Assembly: GCF_001422735.1 (NCBI RefSeq)
Contig: NZ_LMLZ01000026.1
Span: forward strand, 6,247 to 70,246
Length of the DNA: 64,000 nt
Reading direction: 5' to 3'
DNA from: Acidovorax sp. Leaf78
Lineage (GTDB): Bacteria; Pseudomonadota; Gammaproteobacteria; Burkholderiales; Burkholderiaceae_C
Shown: one piece after another, positions 17,582 to 26,053 of the stretch
Layout of the letters: every line of letters begins with the position of its first letter
Numbering within the stretch: the first letter of the stretch is position 1
Translations under genes and position numbers: made by a program
Notes under the pieces: model-generated
What the model saw: only the letters and a program-made list of their open reading frames with translations
Told to the model about the DNA's origin: nothing
The model's database searches: none

Positions 17582-17953
17582 GGCAAGAGTCCTTTGTGGT
17601 GTGGATTCAGGCCTTGCAGCTGTGCAGCGGGTTCTGCTCAACTCGACCTGTGACTGAAATATCCCCCGCGCACCGTGCTGCTGGCGTAGGCAAGCTGGGG
17701 CGGAGCCTGTAGGACATGCCGCGCCGCGCCTGACGGCCAGGCGTGATCCGCTGGGGCCCGTACGTCGCGCAGCAATGCCGCAGCATTGCCCGTGGCGAGG
17801 TGATGGCAGGGGATGAACCGCAGCGTCGATTTGCTTCATTTCTTAGGGTTTACGAGGCGTCGCCCCCGTTGCCAAGCCTGCGGCGCAGACAGATCATTGA
17901 TCGGTCATGAACACAAGCCGCGAACACAACGCGGCCAACCAGGGGATACCACG
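17582..17953. other. Intergenic region between divergent genes
   Basis: About 370 bases between the glycine-zipper lipoprotein (minus) and the chemoreceptor (plus), holding both promoters. A short inverted repeat GCAATGC-CGCA-GCATTGC occurs at about 17772-17789. I see no gene and no clear sigma-28 (flagellar) promoter for the chemoreceptor. Confidence 0.5.
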
Positions 17954-19519
17954 ATGGGCCAGCACACCAACTCCGCGGGGCAAGGCCCCCAGCTCACCGT
18001 CGCGCAGCAGATCAGCCTCATCGTCGGGGTGGCGGTGCTGGCGCTGGTGATCGTCCTGGCGCTGAGCCTGGTGCGGGTGCAGACCCTGGGCCGCACCGTC
18101 GACCAGCTGGCGACCGAGCAGGTCGAGCGGCTGCAGCTGGCCCTGCGCTGGCGCAGCAACATCGCCGTCAACTCCACGCGTGTGTTCTCCATTGCGCAGA
18201 GCGACGGTGACGACCTGCAGAACTACTTCAAGGACATGGTGGCCGCCACCACGGCAGACACCAGCACGGTGCAAAAGCGCTACACCGAGCTCGAGAAAAG
18301 TCCCGAAGGGCTGCGCATCCAGGAGGAGCTGGCCGCCGTGCGCAAGAACTACCTGGAGGCCCGCGACAAGTCCCTGGCCCTCAAGAAGGCGGGCGACATG
18401 GCGCAGGCCAAGAGCTACGCCCTGGGCACGTTCGCACCGGTGCTCAACCAGTACAACACCGTGGCCGACAAGATGGTGGCCTACCAGGTGCAGCGCTCGG
18501 CCGAGCAGGCTGGCGAGGCGGCTTCGCTGATCAGTTCGTACCGCACGACGGTGCTGGTGGCGGGCGTGGCCGGGCTGGCGCTGCTGGTGGTGCTGTCGGT
18601 GGTGGTCGTGCAGCGCATCCGCCGGTCACTGAACGAAGTGGCCTCTGTGGCCCAGCGCATCGGCGAGGGCGATTTGTCGCAACCCATCCATGCGCAGGGC
18701 CGGGGCGAGGTGGCGCGGATGATGCAGGCGATGCAAACCATGCAGGCCTCGCTGGTGCGCATCGTGGGCGACGTGCGCCACAGCAGCGACAGCATTGCCA
18801 CGGGCTCCAGCGAGATCGCCGCGGGCAACGCCGACCTGAGCCAGCGCACCGAAGAACAGGCGGCCAACCTGGAGGAGACCGCCGCGTCGATGGAAGAGAT
18901 CACGAGCACCGTGAAGAACAACTCCGACACCGCGCAGCGCGCCGCGGTGCTGGCGGGCACGGCATCGGCCGCGGCCGTGAAGGGCGGCGAAGTGGTGGGC
19001 CAGGTGGTGGCCACCATGCAAGACATCTCGGCCGCGTCGCGCAAGATCACCGACATCATCGCGGTGATCGATGGCATCGCGTTCCAGACCAATATCCTGG
19101 CGTTGAATGCCGCCGTGGAGGCCGCCCGCGCGGGCGAGCAGGGCCGGGGCTTCGCGGTGGTGGCCAGCGAGGTGCGCAGCCTGGCCGGGCGTAGCGCCGA
19201 TGCGGCCAAGGAGATCAAGGCCCTGATCAACGCCAGCGTGTCCAGGGTGGACGATGGCACGCAGCTGGTGAGCAATGCCGGCCAGAGCATGGAAGACATC
19301 GTCACACAGGTCAAACGCGTGAGCGATCTGATCGGCGAGATTTCGAGCGCGACGGGCGAGCAGACCATCGGCATCAGCCAGGTGGGCGAGGCGGTGACCC
19401 AGCTCGATCAGGTCACTCAGCAAAACGCCGCGCTGGTAGAGCAAAGCGCCGCAGCGGCCGACAGCCTCAAGCACCAGGCTTCGCGGCTGGCCCAGGTGGT
19501 GAGCGTGTTCCGCGTGTAG
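17954..19519 (+). CDS. Methyl-accepting chemotaxis protein (Tar/Tsr-like topology)
   Basis: Membrane chemoreceptor of 521 aa that controls CheA. Helix 1 is at about 20-42, a periplasmic ligand-binding domain of about 150 residues (four-helix type) follows, helix 2 is at about 198-220, then a HAMP linker and a signalling hairpin whose tip reads IAFQTNILALNAAVEAARAG. Methylation-site-like EEQAANLEETAASMEE occurs before the tip. It ends ASRLAQVVSVFRV with no C-terminal CheR/CheB-binding pentapeptide, unlike the receptor at 57645. ATG 17954 has AGGGG about 10 bases upstream. Ligand unknown. Confidence 0.95.
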   Translation: MGQHTNSAGQGPQLTVAQQISLIVGVAVLALVIVLALSLVRVQTLGRTVDQLATEQVERLQLALRWRSNIAVNSTRVFSIAQSDGDDLQNYFKDMVAATTADTSTVQKRYTELEKSPEGLRIQEELAAVRKNYLEARDKSLALKKAGDMAQAKSYALGTFAPVLNQYNTVADKMVAYQVQRSAEQAGEAASLISSYRTTVLVAGVAGLALLVVLSVVVVQRIRRSLNEVASVAQRIGEGDLSQPIHAQGRGEVARMMQAMQTMQASLVRIVGDVRHSSDSIATGSSEIAAGNADLSQRTEEQAANLEETAASMEEITSTVKNNSDTAQRAAVLAGTASAAAVKGGEVVGQVVATMQDISAASRKITDIIAVIDGIAFQTNILALNAAVEAARAGEQGRGFAVVASEVRSLAGRSADAAKEIKALINASVSRVDDGTQLVSNAGQSMEDIVTQVKRVSDLIGEISSATGEQTIGISQVGEAVTQLDQVTQQNAALVEQSAAAADSLKHQASRLAQVVSVFRV

Positions 19520-19561
19520 CTTTAAAGGGCTGGGCGAAAGAGCGGAACGTGTGCCAGGTGT

Positions 19562-19900
19562 TCAGCGCTCGCCCGGCTGCAGGCACAGGGTGACCAGCAG
19601 CGACGCAGGCTGCACGGCTTTCAGTGCATGCAGCATGCGCGGCGCCAGGTGCACGAAGTCGCCGGCGCGCAGTTGCTGCACCGTGCCCTCGTTCATGAAC
19701 TCCACCACGCCTTCGATGCATTGCACCGTGGCTTCGCCCGGGGTCTGGTGTTCTTTCATGGATTTGCCCACCGGCAGCACCACGCGGATGACCTCGAGCT
19801 GACCCGCCTTCAGGATGGCGGTGGTGATGGATTCGGGCAGGTGATCACCCAGTGGGCGAACGCTGACGATCTGGCCGGATTGGGCGTGGGGCAGTGCCAT
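19562..19900 (-). CDS. Cupin domain protein
   Basis: 112-aa small beta-barrel of the cupin fold: VGKSMKEHQTPGEATVQCIEGVVEF corresponds to cupin motif 1 (with His and Glu metal ligands) and FVHLAPRMLHALKAV to motif 2. Such stand-alone cupins may be metal-dependent enzymes or sensors; the substrate cannot be told. Start at ATG 19900 (MALPHAQSG). It is convergent with the chemoreceptor, 42 bases away, without an obvious terminator. Confidence 0.8.
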   Translation of the reverse strand: MALPHAQSGQIVSVRPLGDHLPESITTAILKAGQLEVIRVVLPVGKSMKEHQTPGEATVQCIEGVVEFMNEGTVQQLRAGDFVHLAPRMLHALKAVQPASLLVTLCLQPGER

Positions 19901-20072
19901 GGCATGTCTCCTTGGGGGCCGTGGCGCACGGGTCTGCACAGAGGGGCGGGACTGCACGCGCGGTGTGGATGATGCAGGCTACTTTGCCCGCTCTTGGCGG
20001 TCCGCGCAAGGCAGGGGACCTGGAGTCTGTTGACGATCTCCATCCATCCCCTGCGAGATTGTCATCAGGCTC

Positions 20073-21503
20073 TTACACCGAGCGGCTGCGCGCCAGCGGC
20101 GGGTTCTTGGCAAAGTAGCGCGTGATACCGCGCATCAGCGCATCGGCCAGCTGCTCCTGGTAGGCGCTGCTGCGCAGGCGCTGCTCTTCTTCGGGGTTGC
20201 TGATGAAGGCGGTTTCCACCAGCACGCTGGGGATGTCGGGGGCCTTGAGCACGGCAAAGCCTGCCTGCTCCACGCGGGGCTTGTGCAGTTTGGCCATGCC
20301 GCCGATCTCGCCCAGCAGCACGCTGCCGAGTTTCAGGCTGTCGTTGATCTGCGCAGTGGTGCTCATGTCCAGCAGCGCGCGCTGCACATGCTGGTCCTTG
20401 GACTGCACGTTGATGCCGCCCACCAGGTCGGCCTGGTTTTCCTTGTTGGCCAGCCAGCGCGCGGCGGTACTGGAGGCGCCGCCCTGGCTCAGTGCGAACA
20501 CGCTGGCGCCACGTGCGGCCGGGGTGGTGAAGGCATCGGCATGGATGGAGACGAACAGGTCGGCCTGCACGCGCCGGGCCTTTTGCACGCGCACGCCCAG
20601 CGGCACGAAGAAGTCGCCGTCGCGCGTGAGGAAGGCGCGCATCGGGTTGCCGCCCACCGTGGTGGCGTTGATGCGGTCGCGCAGCAGGTGGGCCACGCGC
20701 AGCACCACGTCCTTCTCACGCGTGCCGGCCGGTCCGATGGCGCCGGGGTCTTCGCCGCCGTGGCCGGGGTCCAGTGCCACGATGATGATGCGGTCGGTCT
20801 GCGTCGAAGTGGCCCTATTGGTTGTGGGGCGCGCAGGCTCGGCCGGTGGCGGCGCTGCGGCCACCACAGGTGGTGGCGGTGCACCGGGCGGCCCAGGGCG
20901 CTGGCTGCGCTGGGCGATCAAGTCCCCCAGCGGGTCGGTTTCGGCGGGCGGCTGGGGGCCGGTGCGTGCGGTGACGGTGGGCGGCGCAGGCAGCGTTTTG
21001 CCGGCGGCGGGTACGTCGCGCAGGCGCTCGGCGATCAGTGCTTCGAGCGGGTCCACCGGGGCGGCCGGGTACAGGTCGAACACCAGGCGGTGCTGGTAGG
21101 CGGCCACGGGCGGCAGGGTGAACACCTGGGGCATGGCGGCCTGCTTCAGGTCCACCACCAGGCGCACCACGCCGGGCGCGTTTTGGCCCACGCGGATGCC
21201 GGCGATGTTCGGGTCGTCGGGCTTGACCTTGGCCACCAGCTCGCGCAGTTCGGGGCTCAGGTCGATGCCTTCGATGTCCACGGCCAGGCGCGGCGGCGTG
21301 GTCACGAAGAACTGCTTGGCCACCAGCGCGCCGTCGGATTCGATGGTCACGCGGGAGTATTCAGGGGCGGGCCAAACCCGCACTGCGAGGATGGTGGCGC
21401 CACGGGCGATCTGCTGCGTGCCCAGCAAAAGGACCAGGCTGCCCGCCTGCAGCAGCGTGCGGCGGGATGGCTGGCGCGGCGCCGGGCGGGGGGGCAGAGT
21501 CAT
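20073..21503 (-). CDS. amiC: N-acetylmuramoyl-L-alanine amidase AmiC
   Basis: Periplasmic amidase that cleaves septal peptidoglycan during daughter-cell separation, 476 aa. The N-terminus has a twin-arginine signal (SRRTLLQAG), then an AMIN domain for targeting to the septum (about 40-140), a Pro-rich linker and an Amidase_3 domain with DPGHGGEDPGAIG, SIHADAF and VLVETAFISNPEEE carrying the zinc His/Glu ligands and catalytic Glu. ATG 21503 is the start of the Tat signal. It follows tsaE by four bases and is in one unit with it. Confidence 0.95.
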   Translation of the reverse strand: MTLPPRPAPRQPSRRTLLQAGSLVLLLGTQQIARGATILAVRVWPAPEYSRVTIESDGALVAKQFFVTTPPRLAVDIEGIDLSPELRELVAKVKPDDPNIAGIRVGQNAPGVVRLVVDLKQAAMPQVFTLPPVAAYQHRLVFDLYPAAPVDPLEALIAERLRDVPAAGKTLPAPPTVTARTGPQPPAETDPLGDLIAQRSQRPGPPGAPPPPVVAAAPPPAEPARPTTNRATSTQTDRIIIVALDPGHGGEDPGAIGPAGTREKDVVLRVAHLLRDRINATTVGGNPMRAFLTRDGDFFVPLGVRVQKARRVQADLFVSIHADAFTTPAARGASVFALSQGGASSTAARWLANKENQADLVGGINVQSKDQHVQRALLDMSTTAQINDSLKLGSVLLGEIGGMAKLHKPRVEQAGFAVLKAPDIPSVLVETAFISNPEEEQRLRSSAYQEQLADALMRGITRYFAKNPPLARSRSV

Positions 21504-21507
21504 TCGT

Positions 21508-22041
21508 TCAGAGTCCTTGCAGCAGGTGGAGGCCGTAGGCCGTATGGGCGTGCACCGTGACGGTCCTTTCGGTATCGTCAATTGCTTCAATGTGTATAGC
21601 AAGGTCTGCAGGCGGCGTCAGCGCTGCAGCCTTTTCCGGCCATTCTGCCACCTTGAGGCCGGGGTTGGCAAAAATGTCCCTGAATCCGGCGTCTTCCCAC
21701 TCGCGCGGGTCGTCGAAGCGGTAGAAGTCGAAGTGCCAGACCGTGGTCGCATGCGGCGCAAGGCCCGGCGCCTCGTGCGGCTCCACCACGGCGTAGGTGG
21801 GGCTCTTGATGCGGCCCTCCACGCCCAGGGCACGCAGCAGGTGGCGCACCAGCGTGGTCTTGCCGGCGCCCAGGTCGCCGTGCAGCGTGACAAACGCGTT
21901 GGCCAACTGGGGCTGCGCGGCAAGGCGGCGGGCAAAGGCGGCGGTGTCGTCCTCGCTGTGCCAGGTGAAATGGCGGGCGGGTTCGGCGGCGCCGGGCGTG
22001 CCGCTTTCTACAATCTGGCCGGTATGTGGTGCAACAGTCAA
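21508..22041 (-). CDS. tsaE: tRNA threonylcarbamoyladenosine biosynthesis ATPase TsaE
   Basis: ATPase that works with TsaB and TsaD in making t6A37 on ANN-decoding tRNAs. Visible are the P-loop HGDLGAGKTT, IKSPTYAVVEPHE, WHFDFYRFDDPREWEDAGF and VAEWPEK, all classic for the family. No ATG or GTG lies near the expected N-terminus; TTG at 22041 has a good GAGGAA ribosome-binding site and gives 177 aa. This start lies 18 bases inside the divergent queG gene, so the two 5' ends overlap. A fused-looking longer frame upstream is antisense to queG and was rejected. Confidence 0.9.
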   Translation of the reverse strand: MTVAPHTGQIVESGTPGAAEPARHFTWHSEDDTAAFARRLAAQPQLANAFVTLHGDLGAGKTTLVRHLLRALGVEGRIKSPTYAVVEPHEAPGLAPHATTVWHFDFYRFDDPREWEDAGFRDIFANPGLKVAEWPEKAAALTPPADLAIHIEAIDDTERTVTVHAHTAYGLHLLQGL

Positions 22042-23145
22042 CTCGTTCCTCAAATGCAGGAGTGGGCCCGCGAACTGGGATTTTCCCAAATCGGCGTGGC
22101 GGGGGTGGACTTGTCCGCTGCAGAGCCCGGGCTTTCGGCCTGGCTGGCGCAGGGGTTCCATGGCGAGATGCATTACATGGCATCGCACGGCCTCAAACGC
22201 GCCCGCCCGTCCGAGCTGGTGCCCGGGACGGTGAGCGTGATCACGGCGCGCATGGATTATTTGCCGCGGTACACCGGGCAGGCGGCGGGCCAGGGTTCGG
22301 CGGAAGAAGGCAGCCAAGGCGCGGGGCCCGCCTGGCAGGCCCACGAGCTGGCACGGCTGACCCGCCCGCACGAGGCCATCGTCTCGGTCTATGCCCGGGG
22401 GCGTGACTACCACAAGGTGCTGCGCGCCCGGCTGCAGAAGCTGAGCGACCGCATCGCCGAGGCCATCGGCCCGTTCGGCCACCGCGTGTTCACCGACTCC
22501 GCCCCGGTGCTGGAGGCCGAGCTGGCCGCGCGCAGCGGGCAAGGATGGCGCGGCAAGCACACGCTGGTGCTCAACCGCGAGGCGGGGTCGATGTTCTTCC
22601 TGGGCGAGATCTACGTGGACATGGCGCTGCCCGAGAGCGCGCCCGTCACCGCGCATTGCGGCAGCTGCAGTGCCTGCATCGACGTGTGCCCCACGCAGGC
22701 CATCATCGCGCCGCACCGCATCGATGCGCGGCGCTGCATCTCGTACCTCACCATCGAGCACGCCGGGGCCATACCGCTGGAGCTGCGGCCGCTGCTGGGC
22801 AACCGCATCTACGGCTGCGACGACTGCCAGCTCATCTGCCCCTGGAACAAGTTCGCGCAGGTCAGCCGGCTCCCCGATTTCGACGAGCGCCAGGGGTTGT
22901 CGGGCCAGCAGCTGGTGCATTTGTTCGCGTGGGACGAGGCCACCTTTTTGCGCATGACCGAGGGTGGGCCCATCCGGCGCATCGGGCACGAGCGCTGGCT
23001 GCGCAATGTGGCGGTGGCGCTGGGCAATGCGCTCAAGGCCACGGGAGATGGCAGCTTGCGGACGGCGCTGCAGTCGCGGGCGGACCATGAAAGCGCCCTG
23101 GTGCGCGAGCACGTGGCGTGGGCGCTGGGTCGGGAGTTTGAATGA
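22024..23145 (+). CDS. queG: Epoxyqueuosine reductase QueG
   Basis: Cobalamin and iron-sulphur enzyme that reduces epoxyqueuosine to queuosine in tRNA, 373 aa. The cobalamin-binding N-terminal part carries GFSQIGVAGVDLS and GRDYHKVLRARL; two 4Fe-4S clusters are bound by CGSCSACIDVCP with a further Cys in DARRCIS, and by CDDCQLICP. The C-terminal HEAT-like region ends HVAWALGREFE. Start at ATG 22024 overlaps the tsaE start; an in-frame ATG at 22054 is possible. The stop codon lies inside a 60-nt dispersed element. Confidence 0.94.
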   Translation: MWCNSQLVPQMQEWARELGFSQIGVAGVDLSAAEPGLSAWLAQGFHGEMHYMASHGLKRARPSELVPGTVSVITARMDYLPRYTGQAAGQGSAEEGSQGAGPAWQAHELARLTRPHEAIVSVYARGRDYHKVLRARLQKLSDRIAEAIGPFGHRVFTDSAPVLEAELAARSGQGWRGKHTLVLNREAGSMFFLGEIYVDMALPESAPVTAHCGSCSACIDVCPTQAIIAPHRIDARRCISYLTIEHAGAIPLELRPLLGNRIYGCDDCQLICPWNKFAQVSRLPDFDERQGLSGQQLVHLFAWDEATFLRMTEGGPIRRIGHERWLRNVAVALGNALKATGDGSLRTALQSRADHESALVREHVAWALGREFE

Positions 23146-23199
23146 AAAGGGCCTCTGCCGCTTGATGGGTAAGCGCTAGCAGCTATCAAAATGATAGTT
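23140..23199 (-). repeat. 60-nt double-hairpin element, copy E (end of queG)
   Basis: One of the best-preserved copies: from 23199 on the minus strand it reads AACTATCATTTTGATAGC, then CTAGCGCTTACCC and AAGCGGCAG. The queG stop codon (23143-23145) falls within its last bases, so it forms the 3' edge of queG and its downstream spacer between convergent genes. Confidence 0.88.
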
Positions 23200-23202
23200 G
23201 GT

Positions 23203-23226
23203 GCATCAACGCATCAACGCATCAAC
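23203..23226. repeat. Three tandem GCATCAAC units
   Basis: Three perfect copies of an 8-base unit directly after the 60-nt element; the last one includes the stop codon of the esterase gene on the minus strand. Confidence 0.9.
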
Positions 23227-23914
23227 GCACCAGCAGCCCCGCGCTTTTGAGCGTCTCCACCAGCCCCTGCGCAAACCGCTCGTAGCCTGTAGCGTTGGCG
23301 TGGATCTGGTCGGACCGCAGGCTCGCGTCGGCCAGCACCGTGGACCAGCCCTTGCTGTGCAGGGGGATCTTCAGCTCGCTGGCAATCTCTTCGTACATCG
23401 CATGGTCGCTCAGCAGGCCGGCCGAGGCTGCCAGAAACGACAGCTCGGGCACGGCCACCAGCACCACCTGGGCGCCGCTGGCGCGGGCCTGCGTGCAGAT
23501 GCTGCGGATGTTGGCGCGTGTGGCGGTGGCGCTCTGGCGGCGCAGAAAGTCGTTGCCGCCAATGCCGACGATCACGAGCGCCGGCTGGTGCTTTTGCAGT
23601 AGTGCGGGCAGGCGCTCCAGCGCCTGGGCCGAGGTGTCGCCCGACACGCCGCCGTTGACCACCTTCCAGCCCGTCAGCCGCTGCAGTACGGCAGGGTAGG
23701 CCGTATCGGCCGATGCGCCCACGCCGGAGGTCAGCGAGTCGCCCAGCGCCAGCACGGTGGCATCGGGTGGCACCGCCTGGCCGCGCGGGGCCTTGCGGCC
23801 GCAGGCGGCCAGGGGCGCAGCGGCGAGCAGAGCCAGGCCCGCCATCAGCGCGCGGCGGCGCGCCAGGGTGGGATTGGCATGGGTGCCAGGTGCGGCAGGG
23901 CAGGCATCGGTCAT
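23222..23914 (-). CDS. GDSL-type arylesterase, TesA-like
   Basis: Periplasmic SGNH hydrolase (esterase/thioesterase I type), 230 aa. The N-terminal leader has an LAAC lipobox about 36 residues in; block I is ALGDSLTSG with the nucleophile Ser, block II has NGGVSGDTS, block III GIGGNDFL, and block V SDQIHANATGY supplies the catalytic Asp and His. ATG 23914 overlaps the stop of the AEC transporter gene by four bases (ATGA), so both are translated from one message. A far longer frame reads antiparallel into the transporter and was rejected. Confidence 0.92.
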   Translation of the reverse strand: MTDACPAAPGTHANPTLARRRALMAGLALLAAAPLAACGRKAPRGQAVPPDATVLALGDSLTSGVGASADTAYPAVLQRLTGWKVVNGGVSGDTSAQALERLPALLQKHQPALVIVGIGGNDFLRRQSATATRANIRSICTQARASGAQVVLVAVPELSFLAASAGLLSDHAMYEEIASELKIPLHSKGWSTVLADASLRSDQIHANATGYERFAQGLVETLKSAGLLVR

Positions 23915-24816
23915 CGCAGGAACCCCAGGGCAAATGGCAGGCTCACCATGCCAAGCAAGGTGGACATGGTCACCAGGCCGGCCACATACGGCCCGTTGTA
24001 GCCCATGCGGGCGGCCAGCACGTAGCAGGTGGAGGCCGTGGGCAGGGCCGAGAACGCCAGCAGCATCGTGGTCTGCACCGGGTTCAACCCGAACAGGCGC
24101 GCCATGCCGAAGGCGATGAGTGGTTGCACCAGGTGCCGAATGGACAGCACGGCCACGCTGAGCGTCTTGCCCCGCGTGAGCAAGCCAAATTCCAGGCCCG
24201 CGCCGGCGGCCATGAGCCCCAGCGCCAGCGACGCCGCGCTGATGCGGCCCACGGTGGGCGCCGCCCAATCGGGAATCTGAAAACCGAGCAGGTTGGCCAC
24301 CAGCCCCGACAGCGTGGCCACGATGAGCGGGTTGCGCGCCAGTTCGCGCAGAAAGCTGTGCTTGCCGTTGCGCGCCATGGGCCACACGGCGGCCACGTTG
24401 AACAGCGGCACGCACACGCCGATCAGCACGGCGATCATGAGCAGCCCCTCGGTGCCCGCCAGGCGCTCGGCAATCGCCAGGCCAATGAAGGAGTTGAAGC
24501 GGAACGCCACCTGCGCGCTGGCCGCATGGTCGCGCACATCGATGCGCTTGCCCACCCAGGGCCAGTGCGGCAGGCTGTAGGCCAGCGCAATGCCGATCAG
24601 CCCCGACAGCAGCCCCGCCGCGATCAGGCCCGAGGCGGCGCCGATGTCCACCGGGCTCTTCACGATGGACTGGAACAGCAGCACCGGAAAGAGCAGGTAG
24701 TACACCAGGCTCTCCACCGGTTGCCACACCGACCGGTTCAGCGCGGTGTACCGGCAGATGAGGTAGCCGCACAGGATGAGAGAAAAGTCGGGGAGCAGGA
24801 GCTGGGCGTAGTTCAC
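23911..24816 (-). CDS. AEC family transporter (auxin efflux carrier-like)
   Basis: 301-aa inner-membrane carrier with about ten hydrophobic segments in the duplicated AEC pattern; in bacteria this family moves malonate, malate or other carboxylates. The N-terminus reads MNYAQLLLPDFSLILCGYL and the second half opens with RNPLIVATLSGLVANLLGF, a family hallmark. It is the first gene of a two-gene unit with the esterase. Substrate unknown. Confidence 0.88.
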   Translation of the reverse strand: MNYAQLLLPDFSLILCGYLICRYTALNRSVWQPVESLVYYLLFPVLLFQSIVKSPVDIGAASGLIAAGLLSGLIGIALAYSLPHWPWVGKRIDVRDHAASAQVAFRFNSFIGLAIAERLAGTEGLLMIAVLIGVCVPLFNVAAVWPMARNGKHSFLRELARNPLIVATLSGLVANLLGFQIPDWAAPTVGRISAASLALGLMAAGAGLEFGLLTRGKTLSVAVLSIRHLVQPLIAFGMARLFGLNPVQTTMLLAFSALPTASTCYVLAARMGYNGPYVAGLVTMSTLLGMVSLPFALGFLR

Positions 24817-24946
24817 CGCCTGAGAATACTTGATGCCGGACAGGACTTGGGGTTAGCCCTTATGTGGAATCCGCAGGCTGCCGCAGCACGCATTGCGCAT
24901 ACCATCGGCGCTGTCTGTCTGTACCCCCGCACGAAGGAGAACTCGA

Positions 24947-25912
24947 ATGCATCGTCGTCAATGGCTTGCTCTGACTGTACTGGCCGCGGCCGCCGGATCG
25001 GCCGCCGCCCAGGGATACCCCAACAAGGTGATCAAGCTGCAGGTGCCGTTTGCACCCGGCGGCACCACCGACATCATTGCGCGCGTGATCGCCGACCCCC
25101 TGGGCCGTGCCCTGGGTCAGAGCGTGATCGTGGAGAACAAGGCCGGTGGCGGCGGCATCGTGGGCGCGTCGGAAACCGCCCGCTCGGCACCGGACGGCTA
25201 CACGCTGGGCATCGCCACCGTGTCGACCACGGCGGCCAACCCCGCCATCAACCCCAAGACGCCGTACAACCCGCTGACGGACTTCACGCCTGTCATCAAC
25301 ATCGCGGCCACGCCCAACATCATTGCGGTGAACCCCAACTTCCCCGCCAAGGACTACAAGGCCTTCGTGGCAGAGCTCAAGAAGTCGCCCGGCAAGTACT
25401 CGTACTCGTCGTCGGGCACGGGCGGCATCGGCCACCTGCAGATGGAGCTGTACAAGAGCCTGTCGAACACCTTCGTCACGCACATCCCCTACCGTGGTGC
25501 TGGCCCTGCGCTGAACGACACCGTGGCCGGCCAGGTGCCGATGATCTTCGACAACCTGCCCTCGGCCCTGCCGTTCATCAAGGACAACCGCCTGGTGCCC
25601 ATCGTGGTGGCAGCGCCCCAGCGCGTGGCAGCCCTGCCCAACGTGCCAACGTTCAAGGAACTGGGCCTGGAGCCTGTGAACCGCATGGCCTACTACGGCA
25701 TCGTCGGCCCCAAGGGCCTGCCCAAGGACATCGTGGACAAGATCAACGCCGGCGTGCGCAAGGCGCTGGAAGACCCGGCCGTGAAGAAGCGCATCGAAGA
25801 GACGGGCTCCATCGTGCTGGGCAACACGCCCGAGCAGTTTGCCGAGCAGATCAAGGCTGAGTTTGCTGTGTACAAGGAAGTGGTCGTCAAGCAGAAGCTG
25901 ACGCTGGAATAA
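24947..25912 (+). CDS. Tripartite tricarboxylate transporter receptor (TctC/Bug type), copy 1
   Basis: Periplasmic solute-binding protein, 321 aa, with a cleavable signal ending SAAAQ. Typical TctC/Bug segments are LQVPFAPGGTTDIIAR, VENKAGGGGIVGA, APDGYTLGIAT and HIPYRGAGPALNDTVAGQ. No TctA or TctB membrane gene is nearby, so it is an orphan receptor of the kind that is very common in Bordetella and Comamonadaceae. ATG 24947 follows GAAGGAGA. Ligand not predictable, probably a carboxylate. Terminator at 25957. Confidence 0.93.
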   Translation: MHRRQWLALTVLAAAAGSAAAQGYPNKVIKLQVPFAPGGTTDIIARVIADPLGRALGQSVIVENKAGGGGIVGASETARSAPDGYTLGIATVSTTAANPAINPKTPYNPLTDFTPVINIAATPNIIAVNPNFPAKDYKAFVAELKKSPGKYSYSSSGTGGIGHLQMELYKSLSNTFVTHIPYRGAGPALNDTVAGQVPMIFDNLPSALPFIKDNRLVPIVVAAPQRVAALPNVPTFKELGLEPVNRMAYYGIVGPKGLPKDIVDKINAGVRKALEDPAVKKRIEETGSIVLGNTPEQFAEQIKAEFAVYKEVVVKQKLTLE

Positions 25913-25956
25913 GCACACCGCACCACTGACAGGGGTGCCTCGCGCAGCCTTGCCCC

Positions 25957-25988
25957 AGCCGCCCGCTCACCCGGGCGGCTTTGTTTTT
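25957..25988 (+). terminator. Rho-independent terminator after receptor copy 1
   Basis: Stem AGCCGCCCG / CGGGCGGCT followed by TTGTTTTTG, 45 bases after the stop codon. Confidence 0.9.
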
Positions 25989-26053
25989 GGGGGCGGGCAT
26001 TCCCGGCCCTCGGTACGGCACAGCGCCGCGGTTTTACGTGCTATCGTTTTTCC

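Noticed and set aside
20283..21560. Long plus-strand open frame opposite amiC
   Set aside because: Antisense to AmiC, whose catalytic motifs are intact; the plus-strand translation has no family character.
21582..21640. Resemblance of the tsaE 3' region to the 60-nt element (TGCTTCAATGTGTATAGC and a GCGTCAGCGC segment)
   Set aside because: The encoded residues (EWPEKAAAL...LAIHI) correspond in place and length to the normal TsaE family sequence, so no insertion is needed; similarity is probably chance.
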